A stretch of 64,000 nucleotides of DNA from the NCBI GenBank assembly GCA_026419785.1, contig JAODTK010001555.1, positions 186,001-250,000 on the forward strand, read 5' to 3'. Both the position numbers and the translations under genes were made by a program. This document shows positions 38,401 through 50,829 of this stretch, one piece after another (positions within the stretch are counted from its first letter, which is position 1; each line of letters begins with the position of its first letter). The notes below the pieces were generated by a model. That model ran no database searches. It was not told the DNA's origin and saw nothing but the letters and a program-made list of their open reading frames with translations. This DNA is from Sclerodactyla briareus. Its lineage: Eukaryota > Echinodermata > Holothuroidea > Dendrochirotida > Sclerodactylidae.

Positions 38401-41385
38401 CTTTTAATGGGTACAGTTAATGGGATGATAATGCTATTGTGTCAAAGGTCATAGGGGTACACTGGCTGTTCGATATTGCACGAACAGTGTGCAAAACAAT
38501 CCTCCTGAACTCCGATGACGGAAACCACACAATCCCCCCAGCACACAATTCACATGTCTACCCTCATACTTATCAACAATAACATCGGAAAAGATTGGAT
38601 CAGTTGGTTGCGTTCTCACAGAGTAGTGACAATTTAAAATAGGCCGTTTACCTTTTGAACACGATGGATTCATATCGCTTGGTCTGATGAAGTCGAAATA
38701 TGTTGCAACATATTCGTATGGTTTGTACAAAACCCCTATTAGTTTCGTTCAAAATCGAGGGTATTTTGCGATGAAAAATCTACATGTAAACTATTGTTTT
38801 ATCGCCAAGTCAAAGGTTGAGGTTCCGGTCAGCAGATGTCAAGTTCAGTAAACTTCGTAAAGTGTTAAGTCGACAATCTATTTCTCGTAGTGGACAGGGA
38901 GTCAAAGTCTCACAATTCCCGCAGCAATACGAAATCGTGACGACAATACCTCTTTCCACTAACATCAATTGTTACAAAACTCTCCTAAAATTAAGCCAAA
39001 TTCATCAGCATTGTTAAATTCAGCCGGAGAAAGTTTTCATTGTGCTTCACTTTTCTTCATGATTATTTTGTGAAATACTATTGCTAAATTATCCAAATTT
39101 TGTAACAAGGTATAAACCCACAAAATACGACATTGCTCTTGCGATCTGTCAAAAACAACGGAAATCGTATAGGAAGAATTTAGGGGAAAGGGACATTTGT
39201 AGCCGAATTCAGGGTCACTGTGCTGATGAGATCGTGCAACTCCGTGGATTGTATTCTTGTTTGAAGCTGTGGTCTATCTTACCCCAATTATGCATGTAAT
39301 ATCAATAACAGAAAATTGCAAGTGAATTATGTCATTATAATCATCGCATTCATTGTACACATGTGCTTCAATCGCATGTTCCGAGGTGCCCTGGTCCAAG
39401 CCAATTACAAAGTCGGTTGGAATTGAGTCTCTCGACGGATAAGAGGATTTTCTTGATTGCCCGGACGCTGAATCAATAATCACACAGAATCAGTTGCTGC
39501 TGTTTGTGTAGCCTCCTTTGGGGATTTACATCCTACAAAGACAGGCTCCAAATAAATTCCGTTTTCGATTAGGTTTGGGTTCGTATTCATATACCTCTCT
39601 TGATTACAAATGTAATACGTTCATGCAGAGGTTCATTAACATTCGTGCAACCCCAACGCTTCCGATAAATAAGATTAGAAGATACCAGCCCTCATGGAAA
39701 ATAAACTCGTGACAGTAATAGGCATTTTGCATCAGACCACATTTCCAGTCAGTTTTAGGCTATTAGCATGCCTACTTACGTGCAGTTCTATTATTACTTC
39801 TTAACGACGATAGCGGCGGGACCGTCCAATGGATAGGGGATTATATCGACGGATTTACCATTAAAGTATAACTTTAACGAAAAATAGTTTATTGAGATAT
39901 TGCTGGTACGTACAACGGTGACACTCACCATTCACGAGACGCAAGACGTAGGGCATAAGAGGCCCCTTCAAAAAACAGTTTTCTTAGCTACTGCGGCATG
40001 CAAATTGTTTCCCCTCGTTAGTCCCAGCACCATGATCTCCCGTGTGGTCGCTCTACTAATAACACCAAAAACAGGTTCTTGGAGGCACCGATTCTATCCA
40101 GCACAGACGTTTCCAGTATTTGACCAAATAGAGCTGAGCAATCCGGATATTTGCTCTTAATAAACCCCTTTACACCGTACAGTTGTGTTTAAAGTTACTC
40201 AAAATGAGTGATTTCGCAAATATGGCAATAGGGACATCTTGAAGAAACTCCTGTGGAGTGATTTTACACACCATTTGTTTCAGGGTAGCTGGGCTTCTTT
40301 CTCCCTTTCCCTAATCGTAAACCGCAGTATTGTGTCATTTATGTAAGTTGTATGCACCCGGAGAATCTGTACCAAGCTTTGAATCACATGGTTTCCTCTC
40401 TGCCAAAAGTCTGGAAAGTCATCTACTAAGCTGAGAGGATCACACATTTGAGAGGGGGCACTAGAATTTGCCTGAGGTGGGAGGGGTGTGGCAAAGTTTC
40501 GACACGCAGACTTCACCCTTCTTGGTTTCCTTAATATTTCCTTAGATCCATAGATCAAGAGAAGCGAGTGCGGCTGTACCACTGAGAGCTGAAATAATCA
40601 GTAAACTTGGAATGGATTTAGTGAACAACTCAGGTATATTTATGTGTTTTAGTCTGTACATGTGATAACGAAAAAAAAACATAGTAGTCGAGCTATAGGG
40701 GCATCCTTAGTCAAGGATTTATGTCAACTGTTTTGATAGAATGCAATTACTGCGTGGTCCGCTTCTGAGTTCTGGACGATTGTGTGTACATGAACAGTTG
40801 GGACTAGTGGCAACCACATAGACGAACAGAAATTCCCTTCACGCTATTCCTAGTACCGAGAAGTCCATGTCTCACATAAAAAAATAGCCGGAGACGCCAT
40901 CCCTCTCGAACATTTCTCTCCGAAGATATATGAAGATTTGAAATTTTATCAGTGTTTCAGAAGCTGTCTCACTCTCTCATAGAGAACATAACAGAGAAGA
41001 GAACGCGTGCGAAGGAAGTGTTTTGGTACCTCAGACCATATTTATATTTGGAATGCAACGAAACGTTCGTTCCATCAACGAGAGCAAAATTCATGAAGAA
41101 AGTACGGTAAAATAGGTTCAGTTCTACATCCTGTACACTGATGATGAACTTGTGTAGGGTTTCGTACGTATACAGAACTGTACTTGGTAAGAATTTATAA
41201 TGAACATTGACAAGTGTCCAGAAGATATGCCGAGAACTATACACATGTCTTTAGCGATTCTCTGACTGTCTTTCCAAACCGTACCACATAACGGTAGACC
41301 TAACTGTATCTCCAGTAGTAAGTCCAAACAAACACTGGAAAACATGGAAAAACAGCAAGCCATCCGACAGAATACGTGTACTCTT
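38401..41385. other. no recognisable feature
   Basis: Frames up to 100 codons (for example 40280-40582 minus) with no motif. The right end may belong to the Gypsy fossil that follows. Confidence 0.45.
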
Positions 41386-41600
41386 CAGCGGTAGTCGAAA
41401 AACTACGAACGAGCAAGAAGCGAATCTACTTCGATTCCAGCCTCTTGACATTCACGAGAGTACACTTTGTTTCACCAACTATCGAAAAGGTCACTACGCG
41501 TTTGGTAGGAGCCAGGCGATATTCCAATCATGGCTATTGGCAGATTCCGCTAGATCACGGAAGTCAGCCTTTTAACAGCAAACAAATTTCGGCACATTCC
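41386..41600 (+). pseudogene. Ty3/Gypsy reverse-transcriptase fragment (fossil)
   Basis: A stretch reading RVHFVSPTIEKVTTRLVGAR then GYWQIPLDHGS matches the Gypsy reverse-transcriptase core (..PTIEDI..L.GAK.FS..D...GYWQIPLD..S). No LTRs, protease or integrase could be linked to it. The surrounding 40.9-42.4 kb may hold further eroded parts. This is an isolated, old, broken fragment and is not a close copy of the Gmr1-like element at the window's right end. Confidence 0.6.
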
Positions 41601-42589
41601 TAAACCCATGCGATAGTTGACGAGCTGAACATGAAAGAATTGTCACCTGTCATGGTACAGCTGTTATCTGCTTTGCATGGGGAGATTCTCCCCAGCACAC
41701 GGACTTGCCTATCGTCACACAGGTCATTACAAAGCAACCAACTCATACCGCCAGTTTCGCCACTGTAACACCTCACTTCATAGCCTGCAGCAAGAAGCTT
41801 TTTGGCTCATGCCCGAAGCGTTCATGAGTTTGCGCAGCTGGTGCGGTAAAGGTCGCTGCCTCACACGGATGATGAGAATGTTTATGATAGATGCGCCTAT
41901 GCAGAATGTACACGCATCCCGTATACATTAATGAACTGAGGAGTAGTATGTCGAATCTCTGTGCGCAACGTTGCCACAGTTTGTAGCAAATAACAAAATG
42001 GCAGAGGAGAGAACAAGATTTTCGTGATAATACCTCTTTGCACGCATTCCTCTAAAACCAGCGTTTGTAATTCGCCAAGATGCCAGTTGCAGAGTAGTGC
42101 GGGGGAGCTCAGAGTGAGATCTGCAGAATAGAGAGAAGGGCTCCGGAGGTTGTTTTATACCTGGTTGATGTCAGTCACGTGGAAGAATTTGCAGAGGCAC
42201 ATAACTCCAACTGCACAGGAGGAAGACACATGAAAGCAAACCTATCCAAAACATGTTTCTCCAACCTATGCATCTACAGAAACGTTACAAAGCTCCCATA
42301 GACATGGGTATGATATGGTGAATGGCAATGAATGGTAATGAAGATGAGCAAAAGCAAGACGGTATCCCATTGAAATCGTCAGACTACCCGACAATGTATC
42401 ATTCATCATCCTTCCCCATTATTGTGATGCTGTTTAAACGACCCATTCGACGCACCATACACTATTAGAGACGACGAGTGAGCCCTACGGATGCACATAT
42501 CCCAAGGGAAGACACACATCCAAACACGTACATAATATTGCGTGACCCTTCGCCGAACGTGCCCAACTCTGCTGTGTCAACACTCAGCA
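41601..42589. other. no clear feature
   Basis: Could include more of the Gypsy fossil at its left edge. Nothing else is recognisable. Confidence 0.4.
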
Positions 42590-42935
42590 ACGAACAACGA
42601 CTGCTAAAAGTAATATGCTACTTCCTAACGGATCTTGCCAATTATGTTATGCGAAGATTATGTATTCTGTTTGTCAACACTGCACCAATATTTCGACCTA
42701 GCAAGGAATAGTGAACTATTACGAGGTACTAGTAGACCTTTCCCAGCAGATACAACATCAACATGTCAAACGGTGGCGAGGGAGAGAGCAATACCATGTT
42801 TGTGGCCTGTGCAGCAAAGTGGAAGGACATAAGAACAAATCATCCGTCAGTCTGTCCTCAGATGCAGAAAGGATATGTCAACACTGCTTCCACACGAACT
42901 ACTTGGCGTATATTGTGCTTCGTCGCTCAGAAAAA
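42590..42935 (+). pseudogene. possible piggyBac-like transposase C-terminus
   Basis: One frame gives NEQRLLKVICYFLTDLANYVM, reminiscent of the WW.+.F.HLLDIA..NA+.LY segment of piggyBac transposases. About 50 codons later another frame gives HVCGLCSKVEGHKNKSS and ERICQHCFHTNY, like their terminal C-x2-C ... C-x2-CF..Y zinc domain. The middle cysteine pair is missing and a frame change separates the two parts, so if correct this is a decayed copy. No TTAA-flanked inverted ends were found. Confidence 0.35.
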
Positions 42936-44390
42936 AGTCCACCCTATACCACATGATCGATATTGTTGTCCTGTCCGCTGCACAAAACTACATCTCCCAG
43001 GGACTCCTGCGCCAATGCCGGCTGTAAAAGTGATGCCCCGCCGCCCGGCCAGGCTCCCCCGCATCGAGCCCAAATATGAATGAGAAACAGCTCAGGCGCT
43101 AACTTATATGGACCTTGGTCAGTTCCCAATCAGGCCGGCTCGGACCAATGGTGAGGCCAGTACCTAGAACGGTAATTAGCGCCCAATTGGCACTGCCTAA
43201 ACAATGTATTGCGACCACGAGGGCCTGCTGCTGGGGTATGAGCTGAACAAATAAACATTGACGAGAAACGTTTGCTACTTCAAGTCAGCGACTCCATTTT
43301 CCTTGTTCATTATATAGCGAACCGTGAGGGCCAGTATATCCATAATGTTGAGTGTTATTATATCCTAAAGTATTTATTCTCTTGGACGAAAACATGGTTT
43401 TCAAAATGGCGAAGCTGATCACCTAGATTCACAGGTGCAAATGATTGAAACATGATGATGTCAGCTTCAGAATCCTTGTGCTCGACATATCCGAAAGAAA
43501 TATTAGACGTGAGAAGGGTAGTCTCAGTGAAAACCGTAGTTTTCATGATGGGGTTATTTTGCTTTCAGATTGCGTTTCAGAGCCGAACAAAAATTACTTG
43601 TATATGGAACCAACAAGTGAGAAACAGTCTGTGTTCTATAGAACTGAAGAGGCGCTTTAAATGTTGATTCCAAATCATAAACTGGTATACATGAATCGGT
43701 GAATCTTTTGCGAGCATTGACATGTTACTTGCAAATGCCGTTTTCCTAGGCGATCGATTCTAATCCCAGAAAGTGCTTTTTAAGCTAGGTAAAACTTGAG
43801 AATTCAGCCTTAAGCCAATGTCTCCATAAGAACCTTCGAAACACCAGACACCTTTGCCAGGATGGGAATTTTGTCACGCGAACTGCATTCTCGTTGTTAG
43901 TGCGGACTCATTGACTTATGAAATGTCGGTCAGAGGAGCGCTGATGTTAACCTCGCGCTTCACTGCTGACAGCAAATTAAGACGAATTTAACAGAATGAG
44001 AGGAGAACCATAATACGGACTGAGATGTGGTATTGATGTTAATTTTACGAATGTAAACAGACCCTTTCTAATGCTCCTGTCATTTATGGAGACGTTTGTC
44101 ATTAATGTTACTCTACAAGCCTCACAACGTCTCATCGACCTCTCCTTGTGATCTGCGAACTGTTCCAAACAGGCGTGTGTTCATGTTCATTTTGCATTGC
44201 TTGTTTTGATTTGGACATTTCGCATCCCGAGGCCCTGAAAACTACATGTTTTGGCTCAAGGCTTCTGTTTTTCAGAACCCAGGCACCAATCCCCCACATG
44301 AAATCCCTGCATACACGCCCGAATATTGTGAAAGGGTGGTGTCCGAAAAGTTAGCAGGGGTAGAGATCAGGCCTGCAATTCATATTATAA
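42936..44390. other. no recognisable feature
   Basis: Includes a GC-richer strip near 43000-43240 with AATAAA at about 43250, of unknown meaning. Other frames lack motifs. Confidence 0.4.
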
Positions 44391-44456
44391 TACACACCAC
44401 CAAATTTTAATATAATACACACCACCAAATTTTAATATAATACACACCACCAAATC
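44391..44456. repeat. 25-bp tandem repeat, three copies
   Basis: TACACACCACCAAATTTTAATATAA-type units start at 44391, 44416 and 44441. The copies are essentially identical, so the array is young. Confidence 0.95.
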
Positions 44457-44661
44457 ACACAAGGCAAATCTTAAAATTCAGTCACAACTGAAAATATCAA
44501 ATTTTTGCTATTAGTAGGCTCAAAGTTAATAAAACAGTTGTAGGCCAATTCAGTGAAATCAATTTTTCTTCAGGAATTTTCATATAATAGGTTATTCTTT
44601 TTCTAATAGGTTATTCTTATATCATGTGAATCACCCTGTTTCCTTTCCCCTACCCATCCAG

Positions 44662-44825
44662 AATGATGTATCGTCCCATTTTGAATATAATGGTTTTCAG
44701 GATATTTCAATCCCCGAATTTACTGACGTGTTTTAAGAGTGTAATGAGCTTCAACCACGAAAGATTCGAAAGATTATTCTTCACAACGTCATGTATTCTT
44801 GGAACAATTGCGATAGAATAGAAGG
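44662..44825 (+). CDS. candidate internal exon of an unidentified host gene
   Basis: A 164-bp segment lies between a textbook acceptor (CCTTTCCCCTACCCATCCAG) and a textbook donor (GAAG|GTAAGTAG). One frame is open throughout and encodes 54 residues, starting MMYRPILNIMVF and ending HNVMYSWNNCDRIE, with one leftover base at the 3' side. It may start with its own ATG or be internal. I do not recognise the protein, and no partner exon was identified. Strong paired splice sites around an uninterrupted frame are the only support. Confidence 0.35.
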
Positions 44826-45764
44826 TAAGTAGTGAGATACTTTAACTCAGAAGTTTATGAGGAGCACCACGCCCCCACATCTTTGTAACACGACTCGGAA
44901 TGATTCAGTGAACCTTCCGACGTAGGGTTCTCCATCCACTAGACCGTACTATTATCAGTTGGGACACACTAGTAGGCATGTACACTCCGGTGACATCAAG
45001 TCGCACATGGTTGTAATTACATCATATAAGCAAATACACTATATACAGTGGTAAACGCCGCTAGCGATAACTGAAACCCCAGGTTCGAGATGTTTCAGTA
45101 TTGTGACGATACACGATAGGTTGTTAATGTGGTACATAGTAGTGACATGTTGAATTCCATCTGAAAAGTAAAGGTTTACATGTACCCATTGAGTCGTGTT
45201 CGCTTCAGATCCAACACCCGCCAAGGACTTCAAACAAGCGCACACCACACATCTTGCAATATGCTGATATTTACAACTAGCTCTTTGATGGAAATGGGGT
45301 TGATTCAGTGAACCTCAGACATCATTGTCATTGTACCTAAACAGAGTCTTTGCAGTTGTCATTCTACCTTAATAGAGCCTTTGGCGACTTACGCGCCAAC
45401 CAGTGTAACTAAAACCTTGCAACTAATCGCAACAATGCAGTTATAGGCAATAAGACATTCAAAACCACTGAAACATAACTCGATACATTAGAATTCAGGG
45501 GACATGTAGAGAGTCACTTGCATACCTTTCTGAGTGAGCTGTCGGGCTTGAGCTTGCGAAGGGCTGGAATATTCATTGGTGACGTCATGCGAACCACTGC
45601 CATTAATCGCAGAAACCATTTGCAAGTACAAGCCACGACCCACCCCAATTATGTTTCCCGGCGAATCTATAGGAAAATGAGGCATGAAGCATTTTGGATG
45701 ACCTGTCATCTCCCCTCGCTAATTTAAAAATCATTGGTTATCTGATTTTGTTTATGAGCGGACC
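44826..45764. other. no recognisable feature
   Basis: Contains small direct repeats (TTGTCATT..TACCT, 45328-45382; GATTCAGTGAACCT near 44901 and 45302). Nothing coding is supported. Confidence 0.5.
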
Positions 45765-46305
45765 TTGATACAATTGTTAATAATAGTAATTATTTGTTAT
45801 GAATTCTAATCGTTGTTATGAATCTACATCGTTTCATAGGCGTATATTTTTACATTACTAATTTGACCAAATGCGTATTCATGTTCACTCTTGGAGGTAT
45901 TACAATACACCTAACCTTATCGGGAATATTGTTTAATTCCCGAGGAACCACTGCCTGGGAAAGTCACACCGTTAGTATTTGTGTCAACAAACCAATTTAG
46001 CATGTATCCATGTGACACCCTGATTGAAAACTATCCAAACAATTCAGCAGGGGCCTTTCTATTGACACAGTTGAATATACGAAAATAATATTCTAAACCA
46101 AATAGGCAGCCAGTACAATTTCTTGAGTCATACTTGGATTTATGTTAAATTAGTTTAGCAGCATAGTTTTGTATATTCTGTAGTTTAGCCAAAATCGTGT
46201 TTGCCAGACCATACAGCAGACTACGACAATAATACAGCTGCGAGCTTATTTAACCAATGTACTCGTATTCTTGCGATATTGAGACAGGTACGTTTATTGA
46301 CTGAA
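45765..46305 (-). mobile_element. CR1/L2-type LINE fragment, 5'-truncated
   Basis: Reading the minus strand, SSQLYYCRSLLYGL, then LAKLQNIQNYAAKLI (about 46140-46235) matches SRLDYCNSLLYGL..LLxKLQRVQNAAARLI. KSKYDSRNCTGCLFGL and NCVNRKAPAELFG match the following ..DHITPVLRxLHWLPV.. and ..CLNGLAPxYL.. blocks. AVVPRELNNIPDKVR (about 45910-45955) matches ..VAAPRLWNxLPxxIR. These run in the right order over about 500 bp with stops and small length changes. It is a dead copy lacking endonuclease and most of the polymerase. Confidence 0.7.
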
Positions 46306-48904
46306 TGGGTGTTATTCAATGTTCGTTAAATACCGTGATTCAAGGAAGTTGATACTGAATGCTTGGATCAGAGGCTAAATTAATTCGTCTGTGGCATGTA
46401 TCCCGGGAGGCTTTTAGCTGTTGGTCATGCTCCTGAATTGATGCATGATATTTCCTGCTGGTTAGAAGTTTTGATGTCATCCGTCTGAACGGAATAGAAT
46501 ACTCGATGTTTTATATTTGAAAAGGGACTGCCATAACTGCAGAGTGGTTACACGCATTCAGTGCCTGGTAAAGTAGGAGCCGGTATCGGTATCGATAGCT
46601 CTCTGCTCTTGTAGCGTACACCCCTGGCAAAACGAGCGTGAGAGGGGGGGGTGCCGGGGACTCCTCAAAAAACCCTCAAATAAAATACATTGACAAAATT
46701 ACGCTTACGCAAAATACTTGTCAATATTCTGTGTCGTCTAACTGCACCATCAATTCTTATCCTGATCTCCAAAAAGTACTATTAGCCAACTTCTACCTTC
46801 CAAAATTGTCTTCCCCCAAATTGCACTCCCCTCACGCAAATGGGAAGATTTGAAATATAGAAAAAATCAATCTGATTGATTTAGTCATGAATTTATCAAA
46901 TGTGCGAATTAAGGCACACTATAATGAATTTAAAATATCCTTATTTATCTTCAAAATGTCAACTCTAAAACATGCTGAAAATATATAATAGATTGTCTGA
47001 TAGATTCATAAATCCAATAAGTGACAAGGAAACGTTCAGGTTCATAACCTAGAGGTAATCCAGGATGCAATATGACATTTGGGTGTTGATCATAAATGTG
47101 AATGTATGTGATGTTATAAAAAAAAAACGGGCTACATGAGATGACAAAAGCTGGAGGGGTGGGTTTGAAGTTTCCAAAAACAAAACAAAAAAACAAACAA
47201 AAAACCGAAAAAACTATTGTTTTGTATTCATGCGATAAGTACCATTTGTTGAGAGAAGTGCATCGGTCAAATTGCCTCCATCAATCAAAAGAATCTAGAT
47301 TGTCAGAACCTAAAATTTTCGAGGAGGGATTTTCATATTTGCTAACTAGTGGAGAGCCTAAAACATTAATAGAGTACACTCATTGCTTTGAGAGTATGAT
47401 TACCACCACATATTAGCAGAGTTTCCATCATTGTGTAATGTATAAATGTAATATCATACACTGTAAAGGAACAACTTTTTTATTTATACATTGTTCTCTT
47501 TCATACATACTTTAATTAGACTTCCATATTTTCTTCATCCATTCTGATGATAATACACAAACAATAAATTGATATTTTAAATGAAAATATGTGCCACAGT
47601 GGTTTGACAGACAATGATATTTCAAAATAATTTCATGGTTCCCTCTGACCTATGTCCCCTGAGCCGGCTAGAAACTTTCCAATGGATGGTAAATATAACA
47701 TTCCACCTCCCACTACATCGATCACCTTCTCTCAGATGAATTTATCGACTACCACCCTCCCCTTACCCCCACCCCCCCCCCCCCCCGCCCCATCGACTGG
47801 CATGGTAAATGCTGGTCAGCACTGCTCCCTAACATGCAGCACAATAGAATCCAGCCGATAAAGAACCATAGCTCTGATTGGAGAGGTCAGTGCCAAGTTT
47901 GGTGTAGATGGGCACACTGAGGAATCATCACCATGGAAACATGCCTAAGCTGTGATTCGGGTGTGTGGATTTGTACTGAGAATACGGAACACGTACATGG
48001 TGATGTGTACTTACAAATCACCAAGCAACAGTGTATTGTGCTGATGCGTTTTGTGTAACATGTACCACAAAACAGTCATGGCACAAATATCACGGAAAGA
48101 GAGACCTATGTAAAATTGGCTCCTCAGGCAGCACACGAAAACAGTTCAGGGAAGAATTGGTGAATTTCTGTTAGTAGTCAAGAACTCGATTCCCCCGAAT
48201 TGGTAGGCCTACATGAATGTTGTAACGGTTATTACACGATTCGGTGAGCTTTGGTTTGCTTTAGTACCACATGATCAGTTTACTTTTGAATTCTATGGTC
48301 GTTGGTATTGTGCGTTTCTGCCACTAGAGACGACAGGGAGGGAACGAGGGGGCCATGACCTTCCTGTTCATCCCCTTAAAAAAAAAATGCATCCCCTTAA
48401 AAAAAAAAAAAATGTAAAGTAGTATGAACATCGGCCGAGCCCAGCCCTAATTACTTCGACGGTCATACTATTCGAACTCATCTCAAGAAGGGTTGAAAGC
48501 AATTTGTTTCATAGGGGGTAGGTTCTTTTTTTTAATTTGTATTATTCATAACAGTCCTGATTGAAAATGTCACAAAAACACCAGCCTCGAATTTCGCGCG
48601 CTTAGCGCGCAAAAAGTCGTTCCTCACAAGAGTATCAATATCACACAGTGCCGGTACCTATAAATACAGGCTATTGAAGTTTTTCCTATGCTCAGCTGCT
48701 AGTCTACATAACTGCACGGCCTCCCATCCAAAACGAGGGTATTGCTAAATCCATTAATATTTTCGTTAACATTTTCTCGGTCGGAGTTATCGGATGAAGT
48801 TATTTACCAACCTGATGTCGATGTCGTGCTGAAGATCTGTGTCACTTCTTGAGGGTTTCACTCGCAGTTATATTTTTCGGGTTCTTGTCGCCTCGTGTGA
48901 CTCA
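46306..48904. other. no recognisable gene; low-complexity runs
   Basis: A C-run at 47766-47790 and paired CATCCCCTTAAAAAAAA units at 48370-48412. A palindromic GCGCGCTTAGCGCGC sits near 48596. No frame has a motif. Confidence 0.5.
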
Positions 48905-49000
48905 CAACCAGAGGTGGGGACTGGGACTCGAGTCAATTGACTTGACTCGGACTTGCAACCGTCCGATTTGTGACTTAACTTGGACTTTCGATAACTGACT
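48905..49000. repeat. GACTYG-rich interspersed repeat
   Basis: GGTGGGGACTGGGACTCGAGTCAATTGACTTGACTCGGACTTG and following ACTTGGACTTTC units form a degenerate GACTTG/CAAGTC repeat. Similar sequence is common as an interspersed repeat in fishes and other aquatic animals. Family not assigned. Confidence 0.5.
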
Positions 49001-49329
49001 TGTTGCCAACGCAAGTTGGAAGCCAGATTTCTTGAAGAGGGAGGGGGGGGGGGGGGAATGTGACAGCTCCGCAAAACCGCCGAAGTGAACACCAATGTTT
49101 TAGCACCTATGTGTAACTCAGTTACTCCGAATGCTCCCGTCGGCCGTCCATGCGTATCGTTCCCATCAACCATATGGAACCAGATCACATACGCTTCTTC
49201 ACTACTTCTGGTACTGTGCACGCATAGCAAAGTATATAGAAAATCAGCTGCAGCTTACCAGCGGGGTTCTCGTTCTTGGGTTCAACCTTTTTTTAGAAGT
49301 AATGTTTTTTAGTAATAGTGTGCAGAGAC
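49001..49329. other. no recognisable feature; poly(G) run
   Basis: G-run at about 49040-49056. Overlapping frames are not supported. Confidence 0.5.
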
Positions 49330-50340
49330 CTTGTCTTGTCTTGTCTTGTCTTGTCGTCTACTATGCAAACACCAACTAGTGGTTATCACTGCATAGGGGA
49401 CAACAGGCAACAGCACAAGCCTGAAGACCTGATGATGAACCATCTATCATTGTCAAAAAGGACTGTGGATTGTGTTCTTTGGTTGGTTTTGAAAGCACAT
49501 TGATTCCAATCTGGAATTGTTCTTGGCCAAAATGACCACTTGAAAACATTTGTGTAAACACGAACATGTCTATAACAAGAGCCATTGGCTAATGATGATC
49601 TTGGGTGATGACTAGTCAACTCGACAAAGTCCGGTACTGGGTGAGCCACCAGCTTGTTAACTGATTGTAGAAAAGCTGGAGTCGCGAATCACGCCTCTCT
49701 CCTGCAGTGTAGGCAAGGCAAGCTGTTGAAGAAGGGCTGTTACACTGGTTGACGGCGATAGGCTTTGCAAGCAAAGCGAGCTGCTTCACGCTGAAACATT
49801 TCCAGTCTGTTAATCTTACATGCTTTGTATGGATCTCAAACTGAGGAGACATATTCCAACCAGGGACGAACAAGGGATTTATAGGCAGTAACTTTAACTA
49901 TCACAGTCGTAAAAATGTCTAAGAATCATTCCGAGAACTTTGGAGGCTTTACAAACAATGTTGTTGATATGCGATGTCCAAGAGAGATTACTCGTGATTG
50001 TGACACCGAGATATGCATGTTCTTTCATCAGTTCGAAAGGAGTGTTATCAATGACATATTCTTGTTTTTTACTCTTTTTATTAGTAACAACCATAGACTT
50101 GCACTTAGAAGCGTTTTAGATCGATCTGCCAACATTTGATCCATGATGAAAATTCATCCAGGCCTTGTTGGAGTCTATGACTGTCACTGATGCAACCGAT
50201 AGTTCGATACAAAATGCAGTCATCAGCAAACATTCGTATGGTAGAGTTTATGCGTTTATTCGTGTGACAACAACACAATTAAGTCGGGGTGTTGAGACTG
50301 TCGTTGATGTGGATCGAGGCGATTGGATAACTGCTGCATT
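49330..50340 (-). mobile_element. LINE (CR1/jockey-like) reverse-transcriptase fragment with (ACAAG)n tail
   Basis: On the minus strand, 5' to 3': IHINDSLNT, then FADDCILYRTIG (the polymerase metal-binding FADD at 50219-50230), LQQGLDEFSSWI, FELMKEHAYLGVTITSNLSW, HINNIVCKASKVLG, SLVRPWLEYVSSV, INRLEMFQREAARFACKAY, HPRSSLAN and FWPRTIPDWNQ. This is the complete order of the reverse-transcriptase second half of a CR1/jockey-type LINE. The 3' UTR ends in about five ACAAG units (CTTGT on the + strand, 49330-49355). The copy starts in the palm domain, so it is 5'-truncated, and it has several frame changes and stops. The same 3' end occurs at 6.5 kb. Confidence 0.85.
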
Positions 50341-50829
50341 TTTTTTTATTGCAATAGTTGAGTGTAATGATCTAAATCTTGTCAAGATACACATGATGAT
50401 GTTATGGCTCAATATTCGAAACGTCTAGAAGTGGTTATTTTCTCAATTAATAGTTAATATCATGTGAGACTTTCATATGAGATACCCAGCAGGCGGGGAC
50501 GTTTACAGAATGTACCCAAGGATACTAGGTATGCAATCGTGGTAGATTCACAAATACCATAGCGGCCTCTATGATCTATTGACATAAGACGTTTCGTTTT
50601 GTTCCATCTCTTTCAGCAACATATACGAACGGTAAGCAAAATAGTTCATACCACTTATGATTGTTATGAACTCGCATTGCAACACTTCCAAATGAAAATT
50701 ACAAATCATTTTATTATAAGCAAAAAGCGAACAAAAGTATACCAATAACAAAACACATCCTCCAGCCTGAGAGACCAGTCTCGAGAGAGGATGGAAGAGT
50801 TTATAGGAACAGTCGATGTACATGTTTCA
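50341..50829. other. no recognisable feature
   Basis: Spacer between two LINE fragments. The minus frame at 50569-50823 has no motif. Confidence 0.5.
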
